The notes beneath the pieces are model-generated. The model saw only the letters and a list, made by a program, of their open reading frames with translations, made no database searches and was not told the DNA's origin. From NCBI RefSeq assembly GCF_910592395.1, contig NC_088315.1, positions 14,679,808 to 14,743,807 on the forward strand: a stretch of DNA of 64,000 nucleotides, in the 5' to 3' direction. Below are positions 1 to 9,984 of the stretch, piece by piece (within the stretch, counting starts at the first letter, position 1; each line of letters begins with the position of its first letter). This DNA comes from Lineus longissimus. Taxonomy: Eukaryota; Nemertea; Pilidiophora; Heteronemertea; Lineidae. A program made the position numbers and the translations under genes.

Positions 1-296
1 ATTCGGGATTATATCCATTTTAAGCATCTTTTGGATATTATTACTAAAGTTTCAAAAATCAAAACACATATGTCGGGGGGTAAACCCCCTGAAATTGAAG
101 TGTGATTAAAAAACCGTGTGAATATTCATGTGGTTCTCTCTCGGAGCTCAGAATAGTCGAGTTGCTTCATTTGCGCGTTTATCTCTTCTGGCGGCCATTT
201 TAAGTCCAATTTAAGCCATTTGAAACGAATCCATGGACTTGAGAAACATTGTTTACATTGGATACGTCGTATGCACGTTAACCATAGTAGCGCTTC

Positions 297-321
297 GCAG
301 AAAAGCCTTCGGCTTTTCTGC
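297..321. repeat. Perfect 11-bp hairpin
   Basis: Two 11-base arms (297-307 and 311-321, GCAGAAAAGCC and its complement) are separated by a TTC loop. The hairpin lies nine bases before the start of the dispersed repeat at 330. It could be the end of a small element or a processed-transcript hairpin; the sequence does not decide. Confidence 0.6.
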
Positions 322-329
322 TGCGCGCT

Positions 330-811
330 TATCATTATCACACCCCCGGATCAAACCTTACTAATCAAACCTGAAACTATCGAACTGGCACGATATTCGT
401 TCTTTTCTTTAAATATTTGTCGATGGAATCAAATAGAATCAAATGGAATAAATTGTTTGTGGCCGATTTGCACTACTCACACGCTTCCAAAAAATCAACA
501 TTTTGCGAATGTACTCGATTTGTTGGAACATAGTAAGCTCGTCCCCTTGTACGAATGTACGTACATATGACCATAATAAATCAATATGAATAACACCCTG
601 GAAAAGGGGCGTGGCAAAATTACATGGAAAAACGAAAAAAACAGATATATACGATGGTTTGTTGTCCAAAATCACTTCACGAGACACACCTATGATGCCA
701 AACACAGCCAATGATGCCGATGGCGCCCGAATCGGTCAGCCCTTATGGACAAACGACGTTATCGCAAAATGAGGTTAAAAAACCCATGCAACTTTAATGG
801 TCACTATAGAC
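330..811 (+). repeat. Dispersed 494-bp repeat family, first copy (tandem, lacks the last bases)
   Basis: The unit starts TATCATTATCACACCCCCGG and matches the single copy at 32683-33176 almost base for base. Near 811 it runs directly into a second partial unit that begins at the TTCTTTTCTTTAAATATTTG internal position. The minus strand carries a 90-codon open frame in every copy, but near-identity of the copies explains this without selection. No protein family is recognised. Confidence 0.85.
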
Positions 812-1237
812 AGTTCTTTTCTTTAAATATTTGTCGATGGAATCAAATAGAATCAAATGGAATAAATTGTTTGTGGCCGATTTGCACTACTCACACGCTT
901 CCAAAAAATCAACATTTTGCGAATGTACTCGATTTGTTGGAACATAGTAAGCTCGTCCCCTTGTACGAATGTACGTACATATGACCATAATAAATCAATA
1001 TGAATAACACCCTGGAAAAGGGGCGTGGCAAAATTACATGGAAAAACGAAAAAAACAGATATATACGATGGTTTGTTGTCCAAAATCACTTCACGAGGCA
1101 CACCTATGATGCCAAACACAGCCAATGATGCCGATGGCGCCCGAATCGGTCAGCCCTTATGGACAAACGAGGTTATCGCAAAATGAGGTTAAAAAACCCA
1201 TGCAACTTTAATGGTCACTATAGACAGTGAGCCAATA
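812..1237 (+). repeat. Dispersed 494-bp repeat family, second (5'-shortened) copy
   Basis: This copy repeats the last ~420 bases of the unit in direct tandem with the preceding copy and ends GTGAGCCAATA, the same end as the copy at 33176. The junction at ~811 shares the short word TTCTTTTC, which suggests unequal exchange or slippage rather than a separate insertion. Confidence 0.85.
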
Positions 1238-1852
1238 CTGAAAGCATTTGCTTCTGCTAGAAGAATAGGTTATACTTATAGATACATAACAATGCTCCAA
1301 AACGTTGAATAAAAGCACTTGCCTGGTTTTATTCATATTTTGTGTTAGTCTCCGCTGATGCTCAGTTAATAAAGAGGTCGCGCATCATTTTCGACTCCAA
1401 TAAAATCCTAAATGTTGATAATGAATTACACTTGCCGAATGAAAACTTCAACTGAACGCCCTTTCTACATAAGGAAGTTTTAGCAAACAATCGAAACCCG
1501 TCGAAACGCCAGTGCGAACGACTATCCCAATGTTTGGCGTCAGGATCATGGGGTCAAACAAAGTATAGGCGTTTGCGTTGCTGATCATGAATTCGAAACG
1601 AGGCTTCGTAGGCCCATGGTGCATTTATATACACTGTAAACTGTTGTTCATTATGAAAATCGTGGTGTTTTAGAAAAAACAGAAAGAAACATCCAATGCA
1701 TTTTACGGGTCCGTGGTATTCGCAGATAATGTCACTCGCATACAAATATCCACGTCATTCGCGATATAAGTTTTTAAAGTATTCCGATGAGCCATCCATA
1801 TTACGATGTTTAAGATTATTGAGGCATGTTCCCATTGGCTAGACGAGTCGAC
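1238..1852. other. No gene seen
   Basis: Only short unsupported frames (for example a 63-codon minus-strand frame at 1554-1745) are present. No domain, splice-bounded exon or repeat boundary is visible. Confidence 0.5.
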
Positions 1853-2066
1853 GCTTTACTTCATTAGTTTGCCTTTCTTACAGTAACGTCAAACTTGTTA
1901 TTAAATACATTTAAAAAATACCGCAGATCTCAAGCGATTTATACTTTCAGCATTATGCTTTTTCTTTTTCACTCAGTTTTCCGTACAGAAATCCTGGGAG
2001 CTATCATTTTGCAGCTCCACTCTCTGCGCTTTAATTTTCAAAACTCCTGTAGTTCATATCGGCTTA
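1853..2066. repeat. Diverged duplicate of 9759-9984
   Basis: This stretch aligns colinearly, with many substitutions, to 9759-9984: both have a CGCTTTAyTTCATT start, an AAACTTGTTAT block, an ACAGT/GCAGTTTTC block and a CTGCGCTTT/CTGCACTTT block. It covers the 3' end and presumed 3' UTR of the PAN-like exon on the minus strand, so 9759-9984 may mark the 3' end of a second, diverged gene copy. Confidence 0.55.
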
Positions 2067-2289
2067 AGGTCGATGCATAGTTACCTGTAGAGGGGATCCG
2101 TCCAAATACTTTGTAAACCATAAAACTGGTCTTTTTGACGTCGTAAAGGAACCCGAGACACTTTTCTGCCTTACTGGCCGTGAATTGTCTCAAGCATTCT
2201 CTGGTGCAATCAATTTTAGATCGAACATGGTCTACAGCTTTTAATTCTAGTAAAGCTTCGTGTACTGTTACTTGTTTGATGAACAACAA
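2038..2289 (-). CDS. PAN/Apple-like domain exon, last exon of an unknown gene
   Basis: The minus-strand frame ends in a stop at 2038-2040. It contains a pattern typical of PAN/Apple domains: a DHVRSKIDCTRECLR block, then KAEKCLGFLYDVKK, that is Cys-x3-Cys followed by Cys-x-Gly-Phe-x-Tyr-Asp. PAN domains mediate extracellular protein or carbohydrate binding. The last cysteine of a canonical domain is not visible, so the domain is partial or continues in another exon. The 5' exon edge is uncertain; a possible acceptor (CTGTAG) lies near residue 20 of the frame. The segment just downstream is duplicated at 9759-9984. A LamG-like exon on the same strand lies 3.2 kb upstream (5450-6021), so both could belong to one extracellular protein, but no transcript links them. 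Confidence 0.4.
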   Translation of the reverse strand: MLFIKQVTVHEALLELKAVDHVRSKIDCTRECLRQFTASKAEKCLGFLYDVKKTSFMVYKVFGRIPSTGNYASTLSRYELQEF

Positions 2290-2460
2290 TGCTACGGAAG
2301 AGTCGAAAGCATTAACAAAACTTCCTTGACCCAGTTTTATGCAATATCTCTTTAAGTATTAAGGATGATATTACAAAGTAAGTATCTTCTCCGAGGTTAT
2401 CATGGTCTATCATTCAAATAAGACCACTGCTGATGCGATGGTATGAATTGCATGAAATTG

Positions 2461-2650
2461 AGACAAGACTACCATTGATTGTTAAGCCTTTTAGCAGCTA
2501 GATTGTCAATGTTTGACCGCATCGCATCAAATACTGCGAGGGGTTATGAATCTGAAATGTTGATATGATATTCCGGACAGTCGGGCAAGTAAATGGTGAA
2601 AAGTAAACTGGTAGTTGACCACGGAAATTTTTTAACGTTCAATCCAGATT
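2461..2650 (-). repeat. Old, partial copy of the 443-bp terminal repeat found at 30279 and 31271
   Basis: Read on the minus strand this stretch matches the last ~190 bases of the 443-bp unit: an AATTTCCGTGGTCAA block, then GGTCAAACATTGACAAT, then GCTGCTAAAAGGCTTAA, ending in CTTGTCTC. It carries many substitutions and gaps. It is therefore an older relative of the two identical young copies. Confidence 0.7.
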
Positions 2651-2654
2651 AGTA

Positions 2655-2897
2655 CTCTCGAGCAATTTATCGGATAATATGCACAGCGCATTCCGAGCAA
2701 TAATAATAGTAATAATAATATACCATATTTTAAATTGCTTCAATCCACTTAAAAACATGCTCTGAAGCACTGTAAATTATGTAAGAAATAGGCCTACAAA
2801 ATATTATCAAATGGGTAAATTATAGTAATTACTAAAAATGAATTAATGCTATTTAAAATGTCCAAAGAGTTATGAAAGATTGATGACACAAGTAAAA
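2655..2897. other. AT-rich, no gene seen
   Basis: A short TAATAATAATAATA stretch at about 2699-2720 is the only structure. No coding signal is visible. Confidence 0.4.
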
Positions 2898-3200
2898 CAA
2901 AATATGCAAATATGCAAATATGCATCAGGGGTGTCTGGGCCAAACCATTTATACGCTGGGACCCCAGCGATCACAGCCTACAGGTGGTATGCCTGTTTGA
3001 AAAGATACGTCTTAAGTGCTCGCCGAAAAGCCCCAAGCTCACCGATTGTTCGAAGCTCAGATGGAAGCAAATTCCAAAGCGTTGGCCCAGACACGCTGAA
3101 AGACCTATCACCGTATAAAACAGTCTTGGATCTTGGCACAATTAATGTGGATGCACTGGCTGATCGTAATTTCCTGGATGGCTTGTATGGATGTCCCTGA
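2898..3200 (-). pseudogene. 3' fragment of a non-LTR retrotransposon (reverse transcriptase C-terminus)
   Basis: On the minus strand, from ~3197 down to a stop at 2978-2980, the reading frame gives the C-terminal signature of CR1/L2/Rex-type LINE reverse transcriptases: LRSAS near the start, then YGDRSFSVSGPTLWNLLPSE and FRRALKTYLFKQAYHL before the stop. After the stop comes a short 3' tail and a run of ATATGCAA repeats at 2898-2926, which looks like the microsatellite-type 3' end of such elements. Nothing upstream of 3200 continues the frame, so the copy is strongly 5'-truncated. It is not a host gene. Confidence 0.8.
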
Positions 3201-5449
3201 CATGATTGGCCACTTGCATATCTTGGAATTTCGATCGTTTTTGCTTTAGCATCTACATCGGATCATCTCTAGTATGTATTCTGACCTTTTTCTATGTTTT
3301 TCCATTTGACGCCCTCAGGGTTTCGTACTGGCAAAAAAATTATTTGTGTCAAGAGTTCGTCACAGGATTGCTTGACGGTGAATCCCCTTCACATTTTCTG
3401 CTTCACTTGTAGATGGACTAACATATACGGTGAGGAAGTATTATCATCCTCTTTTCTCCCCATTACTATAGCCTGGCTTCTGACTTGTCATTTGCATCTA
3501 TCACGTCATGTCAGGCAGACATGAAGGGAGTAGGCAGTAATTCTGGAATTCGTGGGGCTGGATGATTAGCCAATGGGCGTTGAGGATTCCAAACTCTCAG
3601 GCAGTTTTCTGTCACCGAATCAAAATCCTTCAATTGGCGATGGTCAACAAGTCATGACTAATAAAAGCATACCGCGTTACATGGAAATCTAAAAGATTAT
3701 CAGAAGTGAAGAAAATCTCCATATCGTACAAGAGGCGATAGCTTAGTGGGTATTAAGTGCGTGGCCTACGGTTGACAAATGCAGGCGAGGCGATTTCGAA
3801 TCTTGCACGTGGTAATTTTTCGTTTTCTTTTTCTTGTTATATGTTTTTACTTCATTCATTACTATGAATATACAGTTATGATCATATTAATATCAACACC
3901 TTCTTCATTCAATATCTCCCAAACTAGTGATATGAATTTATTATTATATTAAAATTACCACCGAGGCACAGTTTGTAACCGAGGTGAGAATTTTTGAAGT
4001 AGCGTCACTTTGTCAAGGTGTGCGTACGCCAGATACATATGCTCATGATTTGTTGGCATCCTGCCAAATTCATGTTGTGGTTGTTGAAGGCCGATATAGA
4101 TGAGACCCCCGTAATAGTTTCGACTTGCCGAAGTGGTACCGAACGTCAGAACGAGGCCGGTCCAATGCGCATGACAGAATCGGAAATAGCATACTGCACC
4201 GTACAAAAGTGTGAGTGTGAGTTGTACAGGGTGTCCATAACAAAAGTTTACCCAACTTTTAATACAGATTACTAGAATCCTGAGCAATATTCCTGAATAC
4301 AAAGGTAGCGTTAGAAAGCCTAGTCTGTCGTCTTTCCAATGGTACCTGGATCATTATGTAACTGCTATGGATAACTGAGCAAGGTGGTAAAATCAGCAAC
4401 TTAACTTTAATGATAACCTAAAATATAATTACATCAAAGGATAAGCTATATAGCATACTAATTTTATGTCTGCCCGACATGGTGAAGGATACAAAGAACA
4501 TGTCAGTAATCAGGCTATATGTAATTATGGAGAAAAGAACGTGACAATGAGCATATTTTTTCCATATCATACCTTTTAGTCCATCTCCAAGTAAAGCATT
4601 TGCAAAAACTTTGAAGTGGGCCCACTATCAAGCAATCCAGACTCTTAACACAATTTTTAGACATTTAAACACCGAGAACTTCAGATGGAAGTACACAGCA
4701 AAAGGTCACTGACACCATGCAGCTATCATCCCAGATGGTGTCAAACGCCTAGAATACTTACTAGACATGATCCGATTGGAAAGGCTATATCAACGATCCG
4801 AGTAGATGTATTGCGAATGCACTGAACTAAAAATATATCATTGTTTACGATCGATTGCGCATGCGTTGAAATACCACGTGTCAGTGTCTATTTCTATATT
4901 TAGGCTGCTGTAAACACTACCACGTGCTATTTGTTGACACTTATTTCTCAGCCGATGATCCGATGTGGATTCAAAAGCAAAAGCGCTCGCATTTCAAAGT
5001 GGCGCAAATGAGTGGCCAATGAGTGGCCATGACTCGGAATGCGCTGTGCATGTTATCTGATAGGATGCCCGAGACTGAATACTTTCCTGGATTCATCGCT
5101 ATCAACAAACTATAATAACCTCAGCATTTCACTTAAAAACAAATCAGCTTTGATATTAGCTGAATTTTAGAACATGATAACCTAGGGCAGCATATTTTGC
5201 ATATTTTGAGAAATGCTCAAGGGATATCAGCGGGCACCCTCTTGGATCTTGATAAGCCCTCCCGAGACTATAGAAAACAACAAAGAAAAAACTTCATCCG
5301 GCATTTCCAGGTTCAGGGAAATATTACCCTTCAGCACCCGGCCTAATCTAAAATTGCTAAATCTAGAATATATATTGGTTCACGTCTTGTGGTAGGGCTC
5401 CCCGTTCGATTGCAAGGTTACCCAGCGAACTGGTAGTAGACGAACGTAC
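3201..5449. other. No protein gene supported
   Basis: Frames of 60-115 codons on both strands show no domain. A tRNA-like segment (3732-3815) is listed separately. At 4227-4260 the word TACAGGGTGTCCATAAC resembles the end of Tc1/mariner-type elements, but no inverted partner was found nearby. Confidence 0.4.
3732..3815 (+). other. tRNA-like segment with A-box and B-box (possible tRNA-derived SINE head or tRNA relic)
   Basis: The segment has an A-box-like TAGCTTAGTGGGTATTAAGTGC region and, 40 bases on, a B-box-like GATTTCGAATC. Spacing and order suit an internal RNA polymerase III promoter. The acceptor stem and anticodon arm do not fold convincingly and the anticodon region is too long, so a working tRNA is unlikely. 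Confidence 0.4.
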
Positions 5450-6021
5450 CTCTTTTTTGTTTCCTCAAAATATCATGTTTTGTCACTATAGTAGGGTAAA
5501 TCCTCAAATTCGACATTTGACCGATTGAAATGGATTTACCCAAAAATGAAAACTTACTCCCCCCGTGCGATAGATAATATCGGTGATACTTGACAGTCTT
5601 AAAGAGGTTGCCGTTTCCATAAAATTTGACATGAGGCTTACGATTATACTTATACATAGCAATCGTAACAGCAAAATGCTGCCAAAATATATGACTGACA
5701 ATAGAATGATAGCCGAATGAAATGTGAAAAAAGTCTCTACTGTCCCGTTTATCACGTTTATTGGGATCCGTGTGCGAAACACTAATCACCACTTCTTTAC
5801 CTTTGTAATATCCTATTTCAATTTTTCTTCTTTTATCATAGAAAGCCATCCACTTACTGTTTGGAAACTTGGTCTGATTGAATCTTATATAAAACATGAT
5901 AGTCATCTCTTTAAATTTGAATAAATTTATATAAGGTAGAATTGCATATGCGTTCTTATCATTAAAGTGAAGCACCTTTCCGAAAACTGTAGATTCAACA
6001 TATCTCGCATTTCCAATTAGG
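5450..6021 (-). CDS. LamG/concanavalin A-like jellyroll exon of a putative extracellular protein
   Basis: The minus-strand frame is open for about 190 codons between a plausible acceptor (ATTTTGTTTGTAG, exon from 6021) and a strong donor (GAG|GTACGT, exon end 5450). The protein shows the LamG/ConA-like plan: a VFGKVLHFNDKNAYAILP strand pair at the start (canonical F-D/N-G-x-d-s-y), a central block of strands ending HIFWQHFAVTIAMYKY (canonical W-x-H-v-a-v-t), then PHVKFYGNGNLFKT (canonical v-k-l-Y-v-N-G). Such domains bind glycans or proteins outside the cell. The longest open frame extends upstream of the acceptor to 6188, but that part lacks domain similarity. The exon could belong with the PAN-like exon downstream and the membrane-anchor frame at 8451-8690; this is inference from strand and order only. 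Confidence 0.5.
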
Positions 6022-6251
6022 CTACAAACAAAATGAATATGGTGAAAATTAAGTTTGCCATTGATATGGGATGGAAAACAATAAATGATAATTTGATGAA
6101 TGAAAAAGGCTTCCAAATAATACGGTGCCATGTTAATTTTCCCGTCAAACCGAGCAGAATCCTCCTCTTGAAGCGAAGGCTTTGACATCGGTGCGCACTA
6201 GGTCGTGTTGGTACATGCACAGTGTGGTGAGTCCAGGGACAGACTATGCAT

Positions 6252-6281
6252 TGACTCCAGCTCTCTCTCGAGCTGGAGTCA
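6252..6281. repeat. Perfect 11-bp inverted repeat
   Basis: TGACTCCAGCT (6252-6262) and its complement (6271-6281) flank an 8-base CT-rich spacer. It lies 25 bases outside the TIR element that begins at 6306. Confidence 0.6.
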
Positions 6282-6305
6282 GTATTTTTGTTGCTCAGCC
6301 GAGTC

Positions 6306-7246
6306 CAAGGAGGATACCGCGGTGACGTCACATCACGTGATCCCGACCCATATTAGTGATCGCTATGGCCAATCAGATTCAGTCTACTGACAGCACCAGC
6401 ACTGAACTCATCTCCACGTCTCAGTCTGGTGCGCTCCTGTACACAAAAACACCAATAGACATGAAATATTGCAATACCTAGTATGGATTCTTCCTGTGTA
6501 AAATGAAATTTACAGAGCAGATTAACTTCCACGAATAAAAAAGACGTTTGGCGTGGCCAAAGTGCGGAAATAATGTCTCCGCTAAAATACACTACGAAAT
6601 ACACTAGGCAATACACTACGCAATATACAGTAGAGATGCAGTTGAGTTTGTTATTGTTTTGACTTAGAAGCCCGCCCATATCATAATATATTCATGTATT
6701 CATGAAGTATGAACTCATTTCTGTCCCATACAACTCTAAGAACAGTCAATTTCTCCTTAAATCATCACCGAAACCGCGATATCCGCAGGAAAATTTCGTT
6801 CTAGTGTCCGAAAATGCATGATCTTATAGGGGCGCTAACTCGACAAATAGAGGGGATCTATTGGGATCTATGCGAGTTTTAGGTATTACAGGTCTCGAAC
6901 TTGTAAAATCTGTAAACATGCCTCCAAATCCCATTATGATAATGAAGAGATTGCCCCATATCTGGGAGACTGTTTTGAAACCATCGCTAATTTTGGAAGA
7001 TTGGTGCCGGCTATTTGGTTTAAAAAACCCTATTTTTCCCCATCAAAACAGCACTTTTCATTATTCAAATGATAGCTTATTGTCTGAAGACTTATTTCAT
7101 AGCAGAAAAGTACTAATAACTCTGACTTGATGCGAAAAATCTAACTTTTTTGATGACTTGATTTTCCCTTGGCCGTGGATCGAGTTTGTTTACAATATGC
7201 AGCGCCATCTTGGAAAAGCCGTGACGTCACCGCGGTATCCTCCTTG
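6306..7246. mobile_element. 941-bp non-autonomous DNA transposon, 26-bp TIRs, 9-bp target duplication
   Basis: The first 26 bases (starting CAAGGAGGATACCGCGGTGA) are the exact reverse complement of the last 26 (7221-7246). The element is flanked by perfect 9-bp direct repeats AGCCGAGTC at 6297-6305 and 7247-7255. The interior has no transposase; it holds a small ~12-bp tandem repeat (AATACACTACGA type) near 6584-6632. A 9-bp target duplication is typical of Mutator-like elements; an 8-bp P/hAT-type reading does not fit as well. Perfect TIRs and target duplication imply a recent insertion. Confidence 0.9.
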
Positions 7247-7255
7247 AGCCGAGTC

Positions 7256-8450
7256 TAAAAATTCTCGTACAATCACGTGACCTCAGGATTACACTAGCTT
7301 TCGTCAACGTTTTAGGCTAATCTAAAGCATGCATATGAAATCTAACGAGTGCAGTATTTAAATCAAAATTTTCTCTCGCTTTGAAAACTCTTAATTTTGA
7401 TTTGATTTGATTTCCTAATTTCCACTCTGGTCTCACATGTGCTCCCAAAGTACATTGCCGATCAAAAATGGCGGTTAACAAAGGTCTCGGGCAACTAAAT
7501 AATACAGAACGAAACTGAGATCGAACAGTGCAGTTTGATGAGAATAGATCGGTGTAAAACGGTGTAAAAGTGACTTTGTAGCACCGTGAATATTAATGAG
7601 GTTTCATGATGAAAATCACATGACCTAAAATGGCCGGTCATGCCGAAGTGAAAGCGCGGGAACATCATGAATATGACGGGAATAAAACATGCTTTTTGTG
7701 TAAAAGACGCATATAGAATCATGATCATATATTGGAATTGTTCGATTTCACCAAATGATCATTTCGCTTGAATATTAGTAGCGGACACGATATACTCCTC
7801 GGTGCAAATTGAGGTGGGAGTGCGGATCTTATTCCTGAACGAAAATGTACCACGCCCACGACGCACTTGGCACTAAAAATGTCTTCTGGAGTCAATAATT
7901 CACTTCCTGTGAATTCTCAGTTCTAGTTCATCTTGTTTTCACCTTCAATAGAACTTCGCTCTACCTAGTATTACCATGGGGCTAAAGTGACCCGAAGTGG
8001 CCTGAAGCCTGCAGTAAATCTATATTGTGCTTCGATGTGCAAACCGTATATCCGGATCAGATCCATCAAGCTTGTAGTCTAAAAGAGCTGACAATCATAT
8101 TATAATAACATTAGTATTTCTAATAAGCGACTTATGTGGAACTAGTATTACAACCCATGAACGATAGTTTCCTGCAGCGAATGCTTAAACTATACATATA
8201 ATGACTTTAATTTTAAGAACTCTTTCCCTTTTCCCTGTCTCCCCTTTGGTCACACAAATTAATGAAGCATTTCATCTGTCCGCATTTACACATGTTCGTT
8301 TGCCCCTTCATCGGTGTTCTAGGCCGAGGCCAGTTGTTCAAACATGTTAAGTCACGAAGATGGGGTGAACAGTGACTTGACGTTATTTCCATAAGTTAGC
8401 CAATTTAACTTTAACCCAAGTCACTGACTAACTTGGGAACAACAATGCCC
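7256..8450. other. No gene seen
   Basis: No frame with domain similarity and no paired repeats were found. A 77-codon minus-strand frame (7495-7728) is unsupported. Confidence 0.4.
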
Positions 8451-8690
8451 TTATATCGTAATGGTACACTGCTCCATGATCATTTGTGTCTGATCAACAA
8501 GAGAACAATATGAGGACACCTCACCAACCCTCAGCTTTTGCGTGGTCTCTGTCTTACCTTTCGGGAGAGAGCCAGTAGTCACACCTCCTATAAGTGTTAT
8601 AAGCGCACAAATGCACAGAAAGTATGACAACGAAATCATCACTGATGCCACTATCAAACACCAACAAAAGTTGAAGTCAATCAACATCAC
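8451..8690 (-). CDS. Possible N-terminal membrane-anchor exon
   Basis: This 79-codon minus-strand frame starts with Met-Met, then has a strongly hydrophobic stretch of about 28 residues (CLIVASVMISLSYFLCICAL within it), followed by a short basic and then polar segment. The pattern suits a signal anchor of a type II membrane protein or a signal peptide. It lies upstream, on the same strand, of the LamG-like and PAN-like exons, which suggests a first exon of the same gene. No consensus donor is obvious, and small frames with hydrophobic runs occur by chance in AT-rich DNA. Confidence 0.25.
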   Translation of the reverse strand: MMLIDFNFCWCLIVASVMISLSYFLCICALITLIGGVTTGSLPKGKTETTQKLRVGEVSSYCSLVDQTQMIMEQCTITI

Positions 8691-9758
8691 GTTTTGGAAT
8701 CTATGCTATGATTCTGTCAACAGTCACAATCGGTCAACCTCTTTGTACCAAGTCGAATACGACTTCGTACCTTGAATCATTTGGAAAAAGTATGATGGGA
8801 TGTCCAGTTTTGCTTTGAATTCGCCGTTTTAATATCACATTGTATTAACTATATGAAGTCAATACGTTTATTATCTATAATTAATTGATCGAGTTCTATC
8901 AGAAACAATAATGTTTGTTATGTGTTTGTTAATAATAAATCAATGCTTGCTTGTGTGGAGAGTAGATTGAGTTTGAAAGGATATATCGGATGGCCGAAAA
9001 AAAGATATCAATCTTAATCACCTGTAATTCAATGACCACAACTTTGAATAACTTTCAATTGTATTCACAGCCATGCTCTCGTTGTTTGTTTGTGTGTGTG
9101 GAACATATCATTAACTTATATGAGCGAAAGTCAAAATTAAAATTTGATGCAAACGAATTGATGTTTGATTTTGGAAATTTATTTCACAGTTTTTCTAGTT
9201 AATCACTAATAGCAAAAAAGACTATTCTATATCAATTCTTGGTGATAGTTATACTCTTACCAGAGTACTCAGCCCCGATTTATTAAGTATACTCAATCAG
9301 TATCACCTCATTTACAATCACAGGCGTAAATACCTAACCACACAACCCCTCTCGCAATAACTTAAACACGTTGATTTAACAGAAGAGGTGTGCCCCTTTG
9401 CACACCGATAGAAAAAAACTTGATGACCTCATCAATGTGCAAACCAATCAGATGCATGTATTCCTTCTGTATGATAAATCAGCTTCTGATGCAAGAAAAG
9501 TTGATTTGACAGGCACAATCATTCAAACCCTGTTGAAACATTATACATGTAGTTTTGTGTATTATCCAGAGTCTGAATTTTCCCAACTCAATTCGATTCG
9601 CATTCTCAGGTATCAAAGCGTTCAACTCGAGACTATTCAATCTGCACAGCTAACTGACATCTTTGCATTTGCAATATAAATTCTTAAGAAATATTACGAG
9701 CCATCGATGATTTGATATTGAAGGTTTTCGAGGCAATTTATTGACCCATAAAAGTTTA
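8691..9758. other. No gene supported
   Basis: A 93-codon plus-strand frame at 9398-9679 and a 70-codon frame at 8990-9202 show no recognisable domain. Confidence 0.4.
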
Positions 9759-9984
9759 CGCTTTATTTCATTCGTTCGCCTCTCAACCAGTAAGGTAAAA
9801 CTTGTTATCAAACACATCTACAAAATAACACAAATCTTCAGCCATTCTGGGTACGGCATTATGATATATTCCCCTCAAGTTTTGACGCAGTTTTCTCTTC
9901 AGAAATACTGGAAGCATACCATCCATTTGTCACTTCACTATCTGCACTTTCGTTATCAAAATTCCTATACAGTACAGGGAAATT
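9759..9984. repeat. Diverged duplicate of 1853-2066
   Basis: Colinear similarity to 1853-2066, the 3' flank of the PAN-like exon. No PAN-type coding sequence is recognisable next to this copy, so it may be a relic of a duplicated gene end. Confidence 0.5.

Noticed and set aside
439-1125. 90-codon minus-strand frame present in all three copies of the 494-bp repeat
   Set aside because: The copies are nearly identical at DNA level, so the shared open frame carries no evidence of selection, and no domain is recognised.
3206-3524. Two overlapping plus-strand frames of 68-76 codons
   Set aside because: No domain, no splice support, and hydrophobic composition of the kind common in AT-rich DNA.
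4227-4260. TACAGGGTGTCCATAAC as a Tc1/mariner end
   Set aside because: No inverted partner and no transposase nearby; kept only as a note.
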